The notes: generated by a model from the letters alone, not told the origin. 5,296 nt of DNA from Cytophagales bacterium (GCA_003537495.1 DPSB01000610.1:1-5296), one strand, 5' to 3'. Shown: positions 1 to 5,296, numbered from the stretch's first letter. Program-made: numbers and translations.

Positions 1-42
1 GCCAACCCAGGCAAGCAGTTTATTGAATACTCAAATAAATAA
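1..42 (+). CDS. C-terminal end of an unidentified upstream gene (partial)
   Basis: The first frame reads 13 codons, ending ...KQFIEYSNK, and then a TAA at 40-42. The remainder lies left of the window, so the product cannot be identified from this tail. It is in the same direction as the DUF4411 gene and ends 30 bp before it, which suggests a shared transcript. From family knowledge, DUF4411 genes often follow a gene for an Xre-type DNA-binding protein fused to an ImmA/IrrE-like (DUF955) metallopeptidase domain. That is a reasonable guess for this gene, but nothing visible proves it. A random open frame of this length is also possible. Confidence 0.4.
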   Translation, partial: ANPGKQFIEYSNK

Positions 43-72
43 CTTCTCAAAACTTGAAGCCTTCTTGTATCA

Positions 73-585
73 ATGAGTACAGCGCATCAAAAGTATTGCT
101 TAGACGCGAACGTACTTATCCAAGCTTGGCAAAAGTATTATTCCCCTAAAATGTGTCCCGACTATTGGACAATACTTGATGAACTAGGTAAGCAAGGCCG
201 AATTTTTCTACCTCAAATGGTTTATGAGGAAATTACTAGAACCGAGGATGAGTTATCAAATTGGCTAAAAGAAAGTAATATTCCCGAGCACAAAATTGAT
301 GGCCCAGTTACAGAAGCTTTGAGGAGTATTTATGCGTCAAATCCATCGCATCAAAATCTCGTGGACAACACAAAATCAAGGTCACTTGCTGACCCTTGGG
401 TTATCGCTCATGCAATGAAAGAGAATGCGACAGTTGTAACTAAGGAGGAGAAAATAACCGCAGTGAATACTACAAAAATTAAAATCCCGAATGTTTGCGA
501 CAACATGAAGGTACGTTGGATAAACGATTACAAGTTTGTTGAAGAATTAAACATTCGTTTTACTTGTAGTATAAAGCTTGACTAA
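73..585 (+). CDS. DUF4411 family protein, PIN-like putative nuclease/toxin
   Basis: This is a 170-residue soluble protein with no signal peptide or membrane segment. Its layout is that of the DUF4411 family, a PIN-like group. An N-terminal strand ends in an acidic motif (YCLDANVLI, Asp11). A second acidic site lies in the helix VYEEI (Glu52/Glu53), and a third in LADPWVIAHA (Asp107). The strand ATVVTKEE (Thr123, Glu125/126) follows, and then the family-typical KIPNVC segment and a C-terminal end at ELNIRF. The conserved acidic residues would coordinate Mg2+ or Mn2+ in an RNase-type active site, so it is probably catalytically competent; this is inferred from the fold. The ATG at 73 fits because Asp11 then sits at the usual distance from the N-terminus. 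There is no Shine-Dalgarno sequence. Sampled rows are about 35-38% G+C, lower than fabI, consistent with horizontal transfer. The cellular target is unknown. The cut-off gene upstream may be its antitoxin or regulator. Confidence 0.85.
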   Translation: MSTAHQKYCLDANVLIQAWQKYYSPKMCPDYWTILDELGKQGRIFLPQMVYEEITRTEDELSNWLKESNIPEHKIDGPVTEALRSIYASNPSHQNLVDNTKSRSLADPWVIAHAMKENATVVTKEEKITAVNTTKIKIPNVCDNMKVRWINDYKFVEELNIRFTCSIKLD

Positions 586-603
586 TCTTTAGGCGCACAT
601 CTC

Positions 604-617
604 CCCGCCCAAGCGGG
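604..617 (+). terminator. Short GC hairpin in the DUF4411/murI convergent gap
   Basis: CCCGC (604-608) pairs with GCGGG (613-617) around a CCAA loop. On the + strand it is followed by the modestly T-rich TGTTCTTC, so it may terminate the DUF4411 transcript. The stem is only five base pairs and there is no true T tract. A second, weaker stem lies at 631-638 with 652-659 (eight pairs, one of them G-U in + strand RNA). The 83-bp gap holds no supported gene. Confidence 0.35.
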
Positions 618-668
618 TGTTCTTCACCAGCTTGAATTTAATCCCAATCAGAATTTAAGATACAATCT

Positions 669-1478
669 TCAATTCCACAACGGATGATGTCTCAACTCCA
701 CTTTGCTCTTAAAAAATAATTTGGTGGAGGCTTCAAAGGCTTCGGTATAATCGGAAACAAAAAATTGATGGGTGGCTGTAGTTGCGTTCAGCAACCGGTG
801 GGCCGCGAGGTATTGGTGCAAGGCTTGTGCTACAATCGCAGCTGAGTCGAGTATAGCAATTTTGTTTTGATAATACTGGTTAATCTCCGGTTTGATCAGC
901 GGATAATGTGTACACGCCAACACGAGGGCTTCAATATCAGTCAGCGTTGGGTCTGCCAGGTATTGTGCTATTATCTCATGACTGATCTGGTTGTTGAAAA
1001 AACCTTCTTCAATCATGGGTGCCAGCAACGGTGTGGCCAATGTTTTCAGGTTAATGGTACGATCAGCTTCTTGCAGCTTGCGGGTATACACGCCCGATTG
1101 CACCGTGCGCTTGGTACCAATTAACCCAACCGTTTTGCCGGGGTAGTGTTCAGCAATGTAATCCACCATCGGGTCGATTACATTAATAATGTGTGCATCG
1201 TGACGCACATATTCTTTCAATAACTCATAAGCCGCAGAGCTTGCCGAGTTACACGCAATCACAATCACCTTGCAACCTTGCTTCAACAACACCTCGGCAA
1301 TTTTAATGGAGAACGCCTGAATGGCTGCTTCCGATTTATCACCGTAAGGGAGGTGCGCGGTATCGCCAAAATAAATCAGGCTTTCGTTCGGTAATTCCTG
1401 TTGGATGGCATGGGCTACAGTAAGTCCGCCAATGCCACTATCAAAAACCCCAATCGGTGCTGTCGGTTGCTTTTTCAC
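669..1478 (-). CDS. murI: Glutamate racemase MurI
   Basis: MurI is a cytoplasmic, cofactor-independent enzyme that interconverts L- and D-glutamate, supplying D-Glu for MurD in peptidoglycan synthesis. Residues are numbered here from the longer TTG frame at 1499 (276 aa); subtract 7 for the preferred start. All hallmark motifs are present: GVFDSGIGGLTV with Asp20, YFGDTAHLPYG (43-53), VIACNSASS with the first catalytic Cys83, GLIGTKRTV (125-133), EEGF (164-167), and LACTHYPLI with the second catalytic Cys196 and His198. The two-cysteine active site is complete. No in-frame ATG lies between the upstream stop and the first motif, so the start is TTG 1499, another TTG, or GTG 1478. I prefer GTG 1478, which gives a 269-residue protein starting MKKQPTAPIGVFDSG, as is normal for the family. 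A promoter-like box lies directly upstream of it. The gene is divergent from fabI and convergent with the DUF4411 gene. Confidence 0.96.
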   Translation of the reverse strand: MKKQPTAPIGVFDSGIGGLTVAHAIQQELPNESLIYFGDTAHLPYGDKSEAAIQAFSIKIAEVLLKQGCKVIVIACNSASSAAYELLKEYVRHDAHIINVIDPMVDYIAEHYPGKTVGLIGTKRTVQSGVYTRKLQEADRTINLKTLATPLLAPMIEEGFFNNQISHEIIAQYLADPTLTDIEALVLACTHYPLIKPEINQYYQNKIAILDSAAIVAQALHQYLAAHRLLNATTATHQFFVSDYTEAFEASTKLFFKSKVELRHHPLWN

Positions 1479-1484
1479 AGAGCG

Positions 1485-1492
1485 CAAAAATA
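1485..1492 (-). promoter_or_regulatory. Candidate murI promoter, Bacteroidota -7 box
   Basis: Read on the - strand this is TATTTTTG, a full match to the Bacteroidota -7 consensus TAnnTTTG. Transcription would begin roughly at 1479-1481, almost on the GTG at 1478. That would make the message leaderless or nearly so and would exclude the TTG start at 1499. I could not find a convincing -33 TTTG at the expected spacing, so this rests on one element in a short AT-rich stretch. Confidence 0.35.
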
Positions 1493-1493
1493 G

Positions 1494-1504
1494 GCGCAAT
1501 GCGC
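1494..1504. promoter_or_regulatory. Small palindrome between divergent murI and fabI
   Basis: GCGC (1494-1497) and GCGC (1501-1504) flank AAT. The palindrome lies just upstream of the candidate murI -7 box and just before the candidate fabI promoter. Its position between divergent genes would suit an operator, but the half-sites are only four bases and could be chance. A third GCGC occurs at 1482-1485. Confidence 0.2.
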
Positions 1505-1514
1505 AGGAAATTTG

Positions 1515-1522
1515 TAATATTG
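1515..1522 (+). promoter_or_regulatory. Candidate fabI promoter, Bacteroidota -7 box
   Basis: TAATATTG matches TAnnTTTG at five of the six fixed positions. It lies 25 bp before the fabI ATG, giving a predicted leader of about 20 nt. No good -33 element sits at the usual spacing. An alternative pairing of TTTG at 1511-1514 with TAAATCGT at 1533-1540 has the right spacing but a poor -7 match. The fabI ATG has no Shine-Dalgarno sequence before it. Confidence 0.25.
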
Positions 1523-1547
1523 CTCAAACTTTTAAATCGTACTTCAC

Positions 1548-2357
1548 ATGGCCAATCTGCTTAAAGGAAAAAAGGGAATCATATTCGGAGCGTTAGATGA
1601 AAATTCTATCGCCTGGAAAACAGCATTGAAAATAAAAGAAGAAGGTGGTGAGTTTACATTAACCAATGCACCCATCGCCATGCGGTTGGGCACCATCAAC
1701 AAACTGGCAGAAGCCTGCAACGCGCAGGTAATTCCAGCCGATGCTACTTCTGAACCTGATCTGAACAACCTGTTTACCAAATCGATGCAAGCATTGGGTG
1801 GCAAACTGGATTTTGTATTGCACTCGATTGGTATGAGTCCAAACATCCGCAAAGGCAAAGAGTATGGCGATATGAACTACGAATGGTATTTAAAAACGCT
1901 CGATATTTCTGCGCTGTCGTTTCATAAAGTACTCCAGACTTCAGAAAAATTAGATGCGATGAATGAGTGGGGTTCGGTAGTAGCATTAAGTTACATTGCT
2001 GCACAACGTGCTTACCCCGATTACACCGATATGGCACAAGCCAAAGCCATGCTGGAATCCATTGCGCGTAGTTATGGCCAGCGGTATGGCACCAAAAAGA
2101 AAGTACGCGTCAATACCATTTCGCAATCACCCACCAAAACCACAGCCGGTACTGGTATTTCAGGTTTCGATGTGTTCTTTGATTTTGCAGATATGATGTC
2201 GCCATTGGGCAACGCTTCCGCGGAAGATTGCGCCAACTATATTGCCGTTATGTTTTCGGATTATACCCGCATGGTTACCATGCAAAACCTGATGCACGAT
2301 GGTGGCTTTTCATCATCGGGTATTACCAATAACCTGATTGAACGGTTATCCAAGTAA
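1548..2357 (+). CDS. fabI: Enoyl-[acyl-carrier-protein] reductase FabI
   Basis: FabI is a cytoplasmic short-chain dehydrogenase-type enzyme that reduces trans-2-enoyl-ACP to acyl-ACP using NAD(P)H, the last step of each type II fatty-acid elongation cycle. The 269-residue length is normal. The N-terminal dinucleotide-binding strand and loop (GIIFGALDENSIAW, 10-23) is followed by a conserved PADAT (63-67). The HSIGMSP loop at 92-98 corresponds to the region around Gly93 of the E. coli enzyme. The active site is complete: Tyr149, Tyr159 and Lys166 have the FabI spacing Y-x9-Y-x6-K, matching E. coli Tyr146/Tyr156/Lys163. The C-terminal substrate loop (190s-210s) and the HDGGFSSSGI ending are present. 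SIAW replaces the SIAYG of E. coli; from memory this is usual in Bacteroidota, not a defect. The start is ATG 1548. FabV and FabL use different tyrosine spacing, so FabI is the confident call. Confidence 0.97.
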   Translation: MANLLKGKKGIIFGALDENSIAWKTALKIKEEGGEFTLTNAPIAMRLGTINKLAEACNAQVIPADATSEPDLNNLFTKSMQALGGKLDFVLHSIGMSPNIRKGKEYGDMNYEWYLKTLDISALSFHKVLQTSEKLDAMNEWGSVVALSYIAAQRAYPDYTDMAQAKAMLESIARSYGQRYGTKKKVRVNTISQSPTKTTAGTGISGFDVFFDFADMMSPLGNASAEDCANYIAVMFSDYTRMVTMQNLMHDGGFSSSGITNNLIERLSK

Positions 2358-2387
2358 TTTAAATTTAGTATCTGGTTAAGATTGTTG

Positions 2388-2400
2388 GGTGTGTAACACC
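2388..2400 (+). other. Hairpin in the fabI-ispE gap
   Basis: GGTGT (2388-2392) and ACACC (2396-2400) form a five-pair stem with a three-base loop. CTGGTT at 2372-2377 can pair with AACCAG at 2404-2409 to enclose it, giving a two-part structure. No T tract follows, so it is a poor intrinsic terminator. It could equally be part of the ispE leader or only a by-product of the adjacent repeat. Confidence 0.3.
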
Positions 2401-2401
2401 A

Positions 2402-2429
2402 GCAACCAGTAACCGGCAACCAGTAACTA
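2402..2429 (+). repeat. Four tandem heptamers before ispE
   Basis: Four adjoining 7-bp units read GCAACCA, GTAACCG, GCAACCA and GTAACTA. The higher-order pattern is a 14-bp unit repeated twice, with the first 12 bases identical between copies. The array ends five bases before the ispE ATG, so it occupies the place where a ribosome-binding or leader region would be. The origin is probably slippage, or it is one copy of a dispersed intergenic repeat. It is far too short and has no unique spacers, so it is not CRISPR. Confidence 0.75.
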
Positions 2430-2434
2430 TTTAA

Positions 2435-3244
2435 ATGGTCTCTTTCCCCCATTGCAAAATGAACCTCGGCCTGCACGTGGTAGCGAAGCGGGTTGATGGC
2501 TATCATAATATTGAGACGTGTTTTTATCCGGTGCCGCGTACCGATATACTGGAAATAATTAAAGCAACTCGATTTGAGTTCACCACTTCGGGTTTACCCG
2601 TTGCCGGTTTGCCCGAACAGAATTTATGTGTGAAGGCATATCATTTCTTAGCCAATGAATTTAGACTAGGTTCTGTAAAAATTCATTTGCATAAAATCTT
2701 GCCGATGGGTGCTGGTGTAGGTGGAGGCTCAGCCGATGCGGCATTTATGGTGCGTTCGCTTAATACACTCTTTCAATTGAACCTCTCGCACGATCAATTA
2801 AAAAGTTTTGCGGTAGAATTGGGTAGCGATTGCGCCTTCTTTTTACAAGACCAACCGATGTTGGCCGAAGGTCGGGGTGAAGTACTTTCAACTGCACCGG
2901 TTAGTTTGAAGGGTAAGTACCTGGTGTTGGTAAAACCCGATGTACACGTAGCTACAGCCGATGCTTATGCCGGAGTAGTACCAACTAAACCGGTTAACAA
3001 CTTAAAGGATGTTTTACAGTCGCCCATTACAAGTTGGCGCGAAAAACTGGTAAATGATTTTGAACCCTCTGTGTTTAAAAAGTTTCCGGTTATAGGCGAA
3101 TTGAAAAAGCAACTGTATGCTAACGGTGCGCTTTACGCGAGCATGAGTGGTTCGGGCGCTTCGGTGTTTGGAATTTTTGATGCACCGGTTAATCTGCAAA
3201 GTAAGTTTAGCGATGTAGACTATTGGGCTGGTACACTCGGCTGA
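2435..3244 (+). CDS. ispE: 4-diphosphocytidyl-2-C-methyl-D-erythritol kinase IspE
   Basis: IspE is a cytoplasmic GHMP-family kinase. It phosphorylates the 2-hydroxyl of CDP-methylerythritol using ATP, the fourth step of the MEP (non-mevalonate) isoprenoid pathway. Three family motifs are visible in order. The N-terminal motif 1 has Lys8 in PHCKMNLGLHV, followed by the substrate-binding KRVDGYHNIET (18-28). The ATP-binding glycine-rich loop is PMGAGVGGGSADAA (90-103). The C-terminal motif 3 is MSGSGASVFG (237-246). The catalytic aspartate is Asp132 in LGSDCAFF. All expected residues are present, and 269 residues is normal. The ATG at 2435 places motif 1 correctly. There is no Shine-Dalgarno sequence; the heptamer array lies immediately upstream. 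It is in the same direction as fabI with a 77-bp gap, so co-transcription is possible but not shown. Its presence implies the organism uses the MEP rather than the mevalonate route. Confidence 0.96.
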   Translation: MVSFPHCKMNLGLHVVAKRVDGYHNIETCFYPVPRTDILEIIKATRFEFTTSGLPVAGLPEQNLCVKAYHFLANEFRLGSVKIHLHKILPMGAGVGGGSADAAFMVRSLNTLFQLNLSHDQLKSFAVELGSDCAFFLQDQPMLAEGRGEVLSTAPVSLKGKYLVLVKPDVHVATADAYAGVVPTKPVNNLKDVLQSPITSWREKLVNDFEPSVFKKFPVIGELKKQLYANGALYASMSGSGASVFGIFDAPVNLQSKFSDVDYWAGTLG

Positions 3245-3262
3245 TTATTGCAGAATTAAATC

Positions 3263-3351
3263 AACCGCGAAGTCGCTAAGGCGCAAAGTTTAGTATTTCA
3301 ATTAAGAACAGACAACTGATTTACGTTTAGAGTCTCCGCGCCTTAGCGGTT
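3263..3351. repeat. Inverted pair of an octamer-built intergenic repeat
   Basis: The left copy contains three octamers of form NCGCNAAG (CCGCGAAG, TCGCTAAG, GCGCAAAG) at 3265-3288. The right copy at 3338-3351, read on the - strand, is AACCGCTAAGGCGC. It matches the left copy (AACCGC at 3263-3268, then TAAGGCGC at 3277-3284) if one octamer is skipped. The uninterrupted perfect arm is 11 bp: 3274-3284 against 3338-3348, with a 53-base spacer. The pair sits between the convergent ispE and EamA genes. A long-loop hairpin acting in termination or mRNA protection is possible, but no T tract accompanies it. The octamer style resembles intergenic repeats dispersed in many bacterial genomes. Confidence 0.7.
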
Positions 3352-3374
3352 AAACACCAGTTCGCTCAGTTGTC
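3311..3374. repeat. Second inverted repeat, interleaved with the first
   Basis: GACAACTGA (3311-3319) and TCAGTTGTC (3366-3374) are exact reverse complements over nine bases. The left arm lies inside the loop of the octamer inverted repeat and the right arm lies outside it. The two pairs therefore interleave in the order A-B-A'-B', a pseudoknot-type arrangement rather than a nested one. A further small stem, CGCT/AGCG at 3379-3389, abuts the stop codon of the EamA gene. The gap 3245-3390 contains no gene. Confidence 0.55.
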
Positions 3375-3390
3375 AGACCGCTCAAAGCGA

Positions 3391-4281
3391 TCAAGACGCC
3401 TTGGCCTGAGTCCTCTTTAAGATCGGATAGATAATAACGGCACTTAATACAATGGCAGTACCCACATAAAACTGCCAGTTCATTACTTCTTGTTGCCCGA
3501 ATACAAGTAAGGCTAATACAATTCCGTAAAGAGGTTCAAGGTTCAGCGCAAGCTGAATCATAAACACACTTATTTTTTTGGAGAGATTAATAGAGGCCGA
3601 GAAAGCATACACGGAGCAAGCCCAGGCCATGATGGCAATGTAAAGCCAATCGCTGGTAGTAGGCACTAAGTTTAACTTATCTACCATGGGAAGTTGTACA
3701 TACAGTGGCATGAATAATAAAACAAGTACACATGCGCCCAACATTTCATAAAATGTAATCGCGTAAGCATTTACCTGATGTACCAGCTTAGAATTGATAA
3801 TACTGAACCACGCAGCGGTTAAGCCCGCGATAACGCCCAATAACAAACCCAACGGATGTTTAAAATCGAAGGCGAGAATTATTCCAAGTCCAATCAACAC
3901 AACAACTCCAAGCGCAATTTCAATTCCGGCAATTTTTTTTCTTTTGATGATAGGTTCGAGTATGGCAGCCCAGAATGAACAGGTAGCAAAACCAACCAGA
4001 CTGGTTGAAGGGTTGGAAATTTTTCCAGACACAAAAAAAGTAATCCAATGAAGAGCCACAATGATGCTGGTGGCAAAAACTTTTATCAGTAAAGTTGAAG
4101 AAATAGAAAACGATTTTTTGAACAGCAGCATGACTAAACCCATACCCGCTGCAGCTAAAAGCGTTCGGTAAAAAACCATTTCAACAGAGGGGATTGAAAT
4201 GAGTTTACCCAATACAGCAGTAAAGCCCCACAAAAAAACCAGAAAGTGAAGATGAAAATAATCTCGTGTTGTGGCGATCAC
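3391..4281 (-). CDS. EamA-type (DMT superfamily) inner-membrane transporter
   Basis: This 296-residue protein is almost entirely hydrophobic, with about ten predicted membrane helices (roughly 8-28, 34-54, 65-85, 92-110, 118-137, 141-162, 168-190, 210-230, 238-260 and 268-288). That is the two-repeat, five-plus-five layout of EamA/DMT exporters. Each repeat has the characteristic Glu-Pro late in its fourth helix: LEP at 108-110 and again at 248-250. WGFTAVLGK (18-26) in helix 1 and the YR pair in FYRTLLAA (37-44) are also typical. The substrate cannot be read from sequence; relatives export amino acids and other metabolites. The start is GTG 4281. Its last two bases are the first two of the upstream gene's TGA (GTGA), indicating translational coupling. 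No in-frame ATG lies earlier within helix 1. It is the second gene of a - strand pair. Confidence 0.93.
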   Translation of the reverse strand: MIATTRDYFHLHFLVFLWGFTAVLGKLISIPSVEMVFYRTLLAAAGMGLVMLLFKKSFSISSTLLIKVFATSIIVALHWITFFVSGKISNPSTSLVGFATCSFWAAILEPIIKRKKIAGIEIALGVVVLIGLGIILAFDFKHPLGLLLGVIAGLTAAWFSIINSKLVHQVNAYAITFYEMLGACVLVLLFMPLYVQLPMVDKLNLVPTTSDWLYIAIMAWACSVYAFSASINLSKKISVFMIQLALNLEPLYGIVLALLVFGQQEVMNWQFYVGTAIVLSAVIIYPILKRTQAKAS

Positions 4282-5296
4282 CGCGGAACGTATTTATACA
4301 TGCCCATCGAAAGTATAAAAAAAACTGCGTTGGGTAACCAGGCCGCCATAAAGGGTGGGAGTGAACCGCTTTCGGCAAAGGTGCGCGTCATGGTAAAGAA
4401 TAAAATAAAAACGAATGAGAGCAGGAATCCCAATGCAATCTGAAACCCTGTGCCACCCCGGCTTTTGCGCGAGGAAACAATTACACCCATAAACACCAAC
4501 ACAAAAATTGTAAACGGAATAGCAAATCGGATTTGCTTTTCAGTTTCGTAAGCTTCCACACCGGTGCTTCCGCGGAAGCGCATTTTATCGATATGCTCTG
4601 TAAGTTCATTTATGGTCATACCATCATAACCGCGATCAGTAGCTTCAAAGTCTTCGGGTGTAACGGCTAACGTGGTGTCCATCGCATCTCCGCGCGAAGC
4701 GAGCTCAAACGCAGCGCCAACTTGTTGTATCCTGAAAATGCTATCTACCTGCTTGCGTTTCCAGTAGCGCATGGTCCATTTTTGCTTAGTAGTATCCCAC
4801 TGAATATTTTCAGCCGTTAATTTTTCTACCAGTCGGTTGCTGTCAAAACGTTCTAATGAGAACTGGTGCCCCACATTGTTCTGACTGCTAAAATTCTGAA
4901 TAAACAAATAAACATTCGGCTCGATCTGCATGTGAATGTTCGATCGATTAGTCATGTTGTTCTTTTTGAAATACTGTAATTCAAACTCAATTCGCTCGCG
5001 GTTTGATTTCGGAATTATCCAACCATTCAAATAGAAACTTAAACCTGCAATTATAAAGCCCGCGATAAAGTAAGGAACCAGTAGTCGATTAAAACTTACA
5101 CCACTACTCAGTATGGCAATAATTTCGGTATGCGCAGCCATGCGCGAGGTTACATACACAATGGTAATAAAAACTGTAATAGGTGAAATCAGTCCGGCAA
5201 TCCACGGAATAAAGTCACCATAATAACCGAGAATGCTGGAGGTGCCCAGGTTATTGATCACAAACTTGTCCAGCTTTTCGGTTATATCAATAACGG
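4278..5296 (-). CDS. LptF/LptG (YjgP/YjgQ) family LPS export permease, 5' end missing
   Basis: LptF and LptG are the inner-membrane subunits of the LptB2FGC ABC transporter that extracts lipopolysaccharide and passes it towards the outer membrane. The visible 338 residues cover nearly the whole protein. They begin VIDITEKLDKF, the exit of helix 1. Helix 2 comes next, with DFIPW (27-31), followed by the family signature TSRMAAHTEIIAILSSGVSF. Helix 3 (YFIAGFIIAGLSFYL) follows. A soluble periplasmic beta domain of about 140 residues comes next, then a short MTINELTEHI helix. Helices 4-6 include SSRKSRGGTGF between 4 and 5 and LPPFMAAWLPN before 6. The frame is open to the right edge, so the GTG at 5261 is an internal valine, not the start; roughly 25-30 residues are missing. 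LptF and LptG cannot be separated with confidence. It overlaps the downstream EamA gene by two bases. Confidence 0.93.
   Translation of the reverse strand, partial: VIDITEKLDKFVINNLGTSSILGYYGDFIPWIAGLISPITVFITIVYVTSRMAAHTEIIAILSSGVSFNRLLVPYFIAGFIIAGLSFYLNGWIIPKSNRERIEFELQYFKKNNMTNRSNIHMQIEPNVYLFIQNFSSQNNVGHQFSLERFDSNRLVEKLTAENIQWDTTKQKWTMRYWKRKQVDSIFRIQQVGAAFELASRGDAMDTTLAVTPEDFEATDRGYDGMTINELTEHIDKMRFRGSTGVEAYETEKQIRFAIPFTIFVLVFMGVIVSSRKSRGGTGFQIALGFLLSFVFILFFTMTRTFAESGSLPPFMAAWLPNAVFFILSMGMYKYVPR

Noticed and set aside
867..1124. 85-codon + strand frame inside murI
   Set aside because: It lies antisense to a fully supported gene, has no recognisable domain and is best explained as a shadow frame. 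The same applies to the frames antisense to or out of frame with fabI, ispE and the EamA gene.
1479..1499. Seven-residue N-terminal extension of MurI from TTG 1499
   Set aside because: The extension (MRLFLRS) is unlike family N-termini, and a promoter-like -7 box lies within it. GTG 1478 gives the normal start, though TTG is not formally excluded.
1557..1619. Degenerate cofactor site in FabI (SIAW instead of SIAYG)
   Set aside because: Bacteroidota FabI proteins, as I recall them, carry this same SIAW form, and the Tyr149/Tyr159/Lys166 active site is intact, so it is lineage-typical rather than damage.
2402..2429. CRISPR-like or iteron (origin) array
   Set aside because: Four contiguous heptamers without unique spacers, no cas or rep gene, and no AT-rich unwinding region nearby. 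Ordinary short tandem repeat fits better.
3379..3389. Intrinsic terminator at the 3' end of the EamA gene
   Set aside because: The CGCT/AGCG stem is only four pairs, overlaps the region of the stop codon and has no T tract on the - strand.
4278..5261. LptF/LptG-type permease starting at GTG 5261
   Set aside because: The same frame stays open to the window edge (11 further codons, VIDITEKLDKF), and these residues fit the exit of the family's first helix. The gene is therefore cut by the window rather than starting at 5261.

Overview
The window looks like chromosomal DNA of a member of the Bacteroidota, probably Cytophagales-like. The evidence is indirect. No gene has a clear Shine-Dalgarno sequence. 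Two candidate promoters resemble the Bacteroidota -7 box TAnnTTTG. FabI, IspE and the LptF/LptG-type permease carry residue patterns I associate with that phylum (for example SIAW in FabI). No rRNA, tRNA, transposase, prophage gene or CRISPR array is visible.

Layout, left to right. Positions 1-42 hold the last 13 codons of an unidentified + strand gene. A complete DUF4411 gene follows 30 bp later (73-585, +); it encodes a PIN-like putative nuclease or toxin and is the only accessory-type gene here. A short convergent gap (586-668) contains a small GC hairpin. Next is murI, glutamate racemase, on the - strand, ending at 669 and most likely starting at GTG 1478. A compact divergent promoter region separates it from fabI, enoyl-ACP reductase (1548-2357, +). 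A 77-bp gap with a hairpin and four tandem heptamers leads into ispE, CDP-ME kinase (2435-3244, +). A 146-bp convergent gap contains two interleaved inverted repeats. The right side is a - strand pair: an LptF/LptG-family permease whose N-terminus lies beyond the right edge (4278-5296), followed by an EamA-type transporter (3391-4281). Their stop and start codons overlap as GTGA.

Most genes supply or service the cell envelope. MurI makes D-glutamate for peptidoglycan, FabI completes fatty-acid elongation cycles, IspE acts in the MEP isoprenoid pathway that feeds undecaprenyl and quinone synthesis, and the LptF/G permease belongs to LPS transport. They lie in at least three transcription units and need not be co-regulated. 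The DUF4411 gene is visibly more AT-rich than fabI in sampled stretches and probably belongs to a small mobile toxin-like or defence-like module extending left of the window.

I see no convincing undescribed multi-gene system. The most useful leads are the DUF4411 gene with its cut-off upstream neighbour, the inverted and interleaved repeats between ispE and the EamA gene, the heptamer array before ispE, and the possible near-leaderless GTG start of murI.
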